Part shown: in pieces, positions 60,300-64,000 of the stretch
Layout of the letters: every line of letters starts with the position of its first letter
How positions within the stretch are numbered: position 1 is the stretch's first letter
From: Butyrivibrio sp.
Lineage (GTDB): Bacteria; Bacillota; Clostridia; Lachnospirales; Lachnospiraceae
Length of the DNA: 64,000 nt
Direction: 5' to 3'
Assembly (NCBI GenBank): GCA_015056575.1
Contig: SVGA01000003.1
Coordinates: 62,001 to 126,000, forward strand
The notes under the pieces: model-generated
What the model saw: only the letters and a program-made list of their open reading frames with translations
Told to the model about the DNA's origin: nothing
Database searches by the model: none
Program-made: the position numbers and the translations under genes

Positions 60300-61013
60300 T
60301 CAATCTTTGTAATCCGGAATAATACCAATTATGGGAATTTGCTCCTTAATAGTTGCTTCGCGAATGGTCCTTACTTTTGTGTCAAACACTTCGCAAACAA
60401 CAACAAGCGCACAAGCAAGGACAAAACCAACAAGCATAACCTTAATCCTATCTTTCCAGGCTTCTTTGTCAGCGTTAAAAGAAAGTTCTCCAGGGCCTGC
60501 GCTATCAAGATTCTTTACCGCATCAAACTTAAGGATATTAGCCATCTCAATTACGTATGAATCAGCAACAGCATCAGCAATTTCTCTGGACAGTTCAGGA
60601 TCTGAAGTTGTCGCATAAAATGAAATGATTGTAGCAGAGCTATTCATGAAACTAGATGAAGACGATGTTCCGTTAGTTTTCGCAGATGAACTAACAGAGA
60701 TAGCACTCTGTATATCAGCTGCATCCATATCACTACGTCCCATAATAAGTGCCGCTCTTTGACTTACCTTATATGAAGTAGCAACATTAAGGTAAGCATT
60801 CATGGCAGTAACTGCGTTTGTAGCCTCTGAATATGACTCACTGGCTGCAGCATAAACAGTAGCAACAGAAGTATATTTATCTTCACCAGCATCAAGCGTT
60901 AGCCCTATACCAATTATAAAAAATAAAAGTGTGATCAGGGCGATAAAGCCTTTTCTTTTAAACAAGGCTTTCATACATCTAAATACATCGATTTCTATTT
61001 CATTACTAAACAT
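60300..61013 (-). CDS. Wzz/CpsC-like polysaccharide chain-length and BY-kinase adaptor protein
   Basis: A 237-residue protein with two membrane helices (~21-41 and ~190-210) around an outer domain of ~145 residues, as in CpsC/CapA. The N-terminus (SNEIEIDVFRCMKALFKRKGFIA) and C-terminal TIKEQIPIIGIIPD match the family. It sets chain length with the polymerase and activates the BY-kinase. The start at 61013 follows AAAGGG; a longer start at 61037 is less good. First gene of the 15-gene operon. Confidence 0.88.
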   Translation of the reverse strand: MFSNEIEIDVFRCMKALFKRKGFIALITLLFFIIGIGLTLDAGEDKYTSVATVYAAASESYSEATNAVTAMNAYLNVATSYKVSQRAALIMGRSDMDAADIQSAISVSSSAKTNGTSSSSSFMNSSATIISFYATTSDPELSREIADAVADSYVIEMANILKFDAVKNLDSAGPGELSFNADKEAWKDRIKVMLVGFVLACALVVVCEVFDTKVRTIREATIKEQIPIIGIIPDYKD

Positions 61014-61062
61014 ATATAATCCCTTTCCAAATTGCATAATAATTCACCGCGCAATCCAATGC

Positions 61063-61091
61063 ATTATAGCATCAATGAGTATAGTTGTATA
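61063..61091 (-). promoter_or_regulatory. Promoter of the polysaccharide operon
   Basis: On the minus strand TATAAT (61068-61063) is preceded by TGC, an extended -10 (TGCTATAAT); TATACA at 61091-61086 lies 17 bp upstream. It is 50 bp before the Wzz-like start. No other promoter-like pair was seen before the ACP gene 15 kb downstream. Confidence 0.65.
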
Positions 61092-61230
61092 TTGATTTTT
61101 TTACATTAAAACAATGATTATTGTGTGTTTTTTTTGTAATTATTCACAAATAATCGATAGCTAAAGCTAAAAAATATTTAATTTTTATTTTATATTCATT
61201 TAACATATATTTAACGAATATATCAACAAA

Positions 61231-61255
61231 GTAAAGCACTTTACAATGCTATAAT
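61231..61255 (+). promoter_or_regulatory. Promoter and dyad of the polymerase gene
   Basis: TGCTATAAT extended -10 (TATAAT at 61250-61255), 20 bp before the ATG at 61276 with AAGGAG between. Immediately upstream lies a 6-2-6 dyad GTAAAG-CA-CTTTAC (61231-61244), where the -35 box would be; no good -35 is seen. The dyad may be a regulator site. The rest of the 262-bp divergent gap is AT-rich without other features. Confidence 0.6.
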
Positions 61256-61275
61256 TTATTAAGGAGTGTAAACAA

Positions 61276-62646
61276 ATGTTTCTTTTTATTTTTTCTGCAT
61301 TATTGCTGTTTGCCAATATAATTTGCTTCGTAAAGAAGACATATTTATACCTATTTATTCCTTGTTTATTATTTTTACCTGAATATTATGGATTCGAAAT
61401 ATCAGCCTCACTTCCGCTCATAACTGTCGCAAGACTTATGATAATTACTTTTTATTTTTATGCATTTTTGAATCGTAGGCGGAACTTTACAATTAGTAAA
61501 ACTATTATTCAAGATATTTTCAGAACATATGGATTATTATTTGGATATTTTGCTTTCAGAATAATAGCAAATTTGTTTTATGTCACAAAAACGTCTTATG
61601 CTTTAAACAGAATACTAGAGTTAATTTTTGAACAAGTTCTTCTATTTGTTGCTTTTTATTACCTGGCTCCAAATAAAGATGAACAAACAAAACTAATAAA
61701 ATCAATAGTTTGGTCAGGGACTGCTCTTTTCCTTATTGGCATTATAGAGAGCCTCACCTCTTTCCGTTGTTTTGATGCATTATACACGGTGAACAGATAT
61801 ATGCTTAATGACCATTACATAAGATTAGGACTGTTAAGATCCACAGCCACGTTTGGTCTTCCTAATTTTTTTGGCAATGCATGCATTCTAGTCTTTCCAC
61901 TTATCCTCTATTTATTTGAAACAACGAAGCAAAAACGTTATCTCTTTTGTTTCATTATCAACATATTCGCCATCAATCATTCCGGGTGTAGATCCGATAT
62001 GATTTTTATTCTATTCATTCTTATTCTACATTTTGTTTTTGTAATTAAGAATAAAGAAAAAAGATTAGCGTTTGTAAAGAATGCCACTTTTATTGTGTGC
62101 ATTATAGCTGTAATTGTAGGTACTTTATCTCTATCCAGCGAAAAGTATGCTTACTTTTACTCTGGATCAGTGAAGTCCGTTCTCAACTCTGTAGGTTTTA
62201 GTTTTGATTTAGATGCAAATTCACCTGATGGTGTTTCTGGCTTTGGCAACAACACCGATGGAACAATGAATAGACTTAGACAAGTCACAGGATTATACTA
62301 CGTCTTTCAAAAGAGCCCTGTCATAGGAATGGGTGCCGGTGCACAAATACGAGGTCAAATCAAATATTATTGGGATAATGGGTGGCATACTGTAAAATCT
62401 TATGATTTAGGAATTATGGAAATCTTTGGAGACGAAGGAATTATTGGCCTGCTAGGAGTTATATCACTAATATTCTTCATAGCAAAAGATTCAATAAAAT
62501 CAAACAACTCAGTCTACAAGATATGTCCAATTATTTATTTGATTTCCACTCTTAGCACTATCAATATGTTTACTTATCTTTTTGTTTATTATTTTGTTTT
62601 TAGTGAAATAGGTATAGATAGATCTACAGATAAACAGTTTAGCTAG
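61276..62646 (+). CDS. Polysaccharide polymerase, Wzy-like (O-antigen ligase family)
   Basis: A 456-residue membrane protein with about 11-12 helices and one large outer loop (~285-385), the layout of Wzy/WaaL proteins. The loop and following helix carry RLRQVTGLYYVFQKSPVIGMGAGAQ and the DLGIMEIFGDEGIIGL block typical of the family. It would join lipid-linked repeat units outside the membrane. AAGGAG precedes the ATG. It diverges from the Wzz-like gene, and the two products are expected to work together. Low GC compared with the left half of the window. Confidence 0.82.
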   Translation: MFLFIFSALLLFANIICFVKKTYLYLFIPCLLFLPEYYGFEISASLPLITVARLMIITFYFYAFLNRRRNFTISKTIIQDIFRTYGLLFGYFAFRIIANLFYVTKTSYALNRILELIFEQVLLFVAFYYLAPNKDEQTKLIKSIVWSGTALFLIGIIESLTSFRCFDALYTVNRYMLNDHYIRLGLLRSTATFGLPNFFGNACILVFPLILYLFETTKQKRYLFCFIINIFAINHSGCRSDMIFILFILILHFVFVIKNKEKRLAFVKNATFIVCIIAVIVGTLSLSSEKYAYFYSGSVKSVLNSVGFSFDLDANSPDGVSGFGNNTDGTMNRLRQVTGLYYVFQKSPVIGMGAGAQIRGQIKYYWDNGWHTVKSYDLGIMEIFGDEGIIGLLGVISLIFFIAKDSIKSNNSVYKICPIIYLISTLSTINMFTYLFVYYFVFSEIGIDRSTDKQFS

Positions 62647-62676
62647 TTTTTATCTTAAGGTAGAAAGGAACTCAAT

Positions 62677-64000
62677 ATGAAATCTAACTATCGATCTATT
62701 CTTTTCAGTTTCATTATTATGTTCTTCTTAAGTTTAATGCTCTCTTTTTCATCTCAAAGTATGGATAATACTAGTGGTGAAAGTCTTGAAAACATAGATG
62801 CCAATGAAAACAGCGAAAGCAATGGCAACAGCACCAAGGATGAAATCAATATAAGCAATGATAATATAAGCAATATTGTATATGTGGATTCATTAGGAGC
62901 ACATGGAGATGGAGTAACTGATGATACCCCATTTATTCAAGCAGCTTTTGACAGTGGAAATAAAGTGGTTTTTGGTGACAATAAAAAATACAAGCTTGTA
63001 TCTAACGGAATTAAGATAACTAATCAAGATATTGTTGTTGAAGGTAACAACAGCCATATTATTGTTGACGACAGTTACTCCCCTTCAAATCCAGATTTTC
63101 AAAAATATGTGTTCCGCGGTAGTTATACTCCTCATGATTCTTTACGCATTTCGAATTTATATTTTGATATAAACTGTTCGCAAAATAATAAGTATAGCGG
63201 ATCCAATTATCTTTGCGTTATCCATCCGTTGTTCTTCGATCATATAACACTTGATAACGTTAATGTAAACATTGCGAGTAGCGAAAATAATATTACAGCA
63301 TTTTGGATGTATTATGGATGTCAGCAATTAGCCATGAATAATTGCAATTTCACTAATAATACAACATCAGAAAGTGGTGGTATCCTGTTCCTTCATGCGC
63401 GTACCGATAACCACTTCTCAAGATATAATTCTTTCGATAATGTTCAAGTTAATAATTGTATTTTCAGCGGCACCTGCGGTGATGAAGCCATAGGTATATG
63501 GGGAGTAAATAATGTAAATGCTACTTTTAATAGTTGTACTGTTAATTGGAATCGTGCCTGCACTAACGGTATCAGCAGACCCATTAGCATCAACTCAAGC
63601 GAGAATGGTTCTTGCACATTTAATGTTCAATTCAAGAATTCCAATTTCTTCTGTAATAGTGCAATAGATTCCACAAACTGTGATTCTTTCCTAGGCGTTG
63701 GTACCGTAACTCCTTCTACAATAATAAGAGCCAAATTTGATAATTGCTCTTTTGACGCTCATGTTCACGGATCATTTTTGCGATTTCAATTGCTTAACAG
63801 ATTTCCTGATCAGATACCCGCTTTTGATTATTGCAATGATAGATATGATATAGCATTTAGTAACTGCGATATCACTTGTAACAAAACAATCACGGGATGT
63901 AATAGCTTCTATGATTCCTCATCGCTTCAAAATCCGGCAATTGATTGCGCATTTGATAATTGTAGTATAAGGTGTAAGTATTGTGTTGCCATGCTGGAAT
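62677..64000 (+). CDS. Pectate-lyase-like right-handed beta-helix protein (3' end outside window)
   Basis: About 441 codons visible from ATG 62677 (AAAGGA 7 nt upstream), no stop before the edge. N-terminal signal or anchor helix (ILFSFIIMFFLSLMLSF), an Asn/Ser-rich linker (~30-65), then VDSLGAHGDGVTDDTPFIQAAF, the hallmark start of the Pectate_lyase_3 domain, followed by repeated NNCxF/FxNCxx turns of a parallel beta-helix. Such proteins in capsule loci act as polysaccharide lyases, epimerases or binding proteins; which one is not visible. Thirty base pairs behind the polymerase gene, likely same transcript. Confidence 0.82.
   Translation, partial: MKSNYRSILFSFIIMFFLSLMLSFSSQSMDNTSGESLENIDANENSESNGNSTKDEINISNDNISNIVYVDSLGAHGDGVTDDTPFIQAAFDSGNKVVFGDNKKYKLVSNGIKITNQDIVVEGNNSHIIVDDSYSPSNPDFQKYVFRGSYTPHDSLRISNLYFDINCSQNNKYSGSNYLCVIHPLFFDHITLDNVNVNIASSENNITAFWMYYGCQQLAMNNCNFTNNTTSESGGILFLHARTDNHFSRYNSFDNVQVNNCIFSGTCGDEAIGIWGVNNVNATFNSCTVNWNRACTNGISRPISINSSENGSCTFNVQFKNSNFFCNSAIDSTNCDSFLGVGTVTPSTIIRAKFDNCSFDAHVHGSFLRFQLLNRFPDQIPAFDYCNDRYDIAFSNCDITCNKTITGCNSFYDSSSLQNPAIDCAFDNCSIRCKYCVAMLE

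Overview
The window looks like a chromosomal segment of a Lachnospiraceae-type Firmicute, most likely a plant-fibre-degrading rumen or gut bacterium near Butyrivibrio or Pseudobutyrivibrio. This rests on typical clostridial gene forms (FeoA-FeoB fusion, RNase Y, Mn-dependent CBS pyrophosphatase, UPF0237/UPF0210 pair, SpoIIE-type phosphatase), strong AGGAGG-like ribosome binding sites, secreted or anchored GH16 and GH30 glycosidases, and moderate GC with AT-rich intergenic regions. Genus and species are inference; there is no rRNA gene. No transposase, integrase, prophage or CRISPR array was seen.

Layout. 1-2.6 kb: a very large secreted coiled-coil protein (runs off the left edge) behind a PilZ c-di-GMP receptor. 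2.8-4.5 kb: UPF0210 and ACT-domain UPF0237 proteins. 4.5-10.5 kb: an operon read leftward, polA-coaE-FtsA-like-WalJ-like; polA has lost nearly all of its 5'-nuclease domain. 10.5-12.1 kb: tandem repeats around a small zinc-finger anti-sigma-like gene. 12.1-17.3 kb: a cell-anchored multidomain GH16 glucanase diverging from an AraC regulator. 17.3-24.7 kb: an ATPase-like protein, a GPH sugar symporter coupled to a GT-B-like enzyme, HD-GYP, Nudix and SpoIIE phosphatase genes, and tRNA-Leu(CAA). 24.7-30.8 kb: a GH30 lipoprotein, xpt, tcdA, an unknown gene and the pyrophosphatase, each followed by its own minisatellite. 30.8-34.3 kb: a heterodimeric ABC exporter. 35-41.3 kb: RsmF-like methyltransferase, DtxR-type regulator, FeoAB, RNase Y.

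41.4-64 kb is a surface polysaccharide locus. A 15-gene leftward operon starts at about 61.0 kb: Wzz-like protein, BY-kinase-like ATPase, secreted Ig-like protein, GT4-GT2 fusion, four GT2 enzymes, two WbqC proteins, a GNAT acyltransferase, a DegT aminotransferase, an ABC exporter, an AMP-forming ligase and an acyl carrier protein. A second leftward set (GT32, GT2, DUF6056-like) and a single rightward, apparently leaderless GT2 gene lie below it. A polymerase-like Wzy gene and a beta-helix protein diverge to the right and run off the edge. The ligase, ACP, aminotransferase, GNAT and WbqC genes suggest that an amino sugar in the polymer carries an unusual acyl or aminoacyl group; this is the best candidate for an undescribed pathway here.

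Two genome-level habits stand out. Many intergenic regions hold private short tandem repeats (26, 33, 40, 53/54 and 55 bp), several beginning in or at the 3' end of the upstream gene. Several enzymes (PolA, RsmF-like, GH30, GH16) carry in-frame repeat-derived low-complexity inserts. A dispersed element of about 240 bp occurs twice in opposite orientation.
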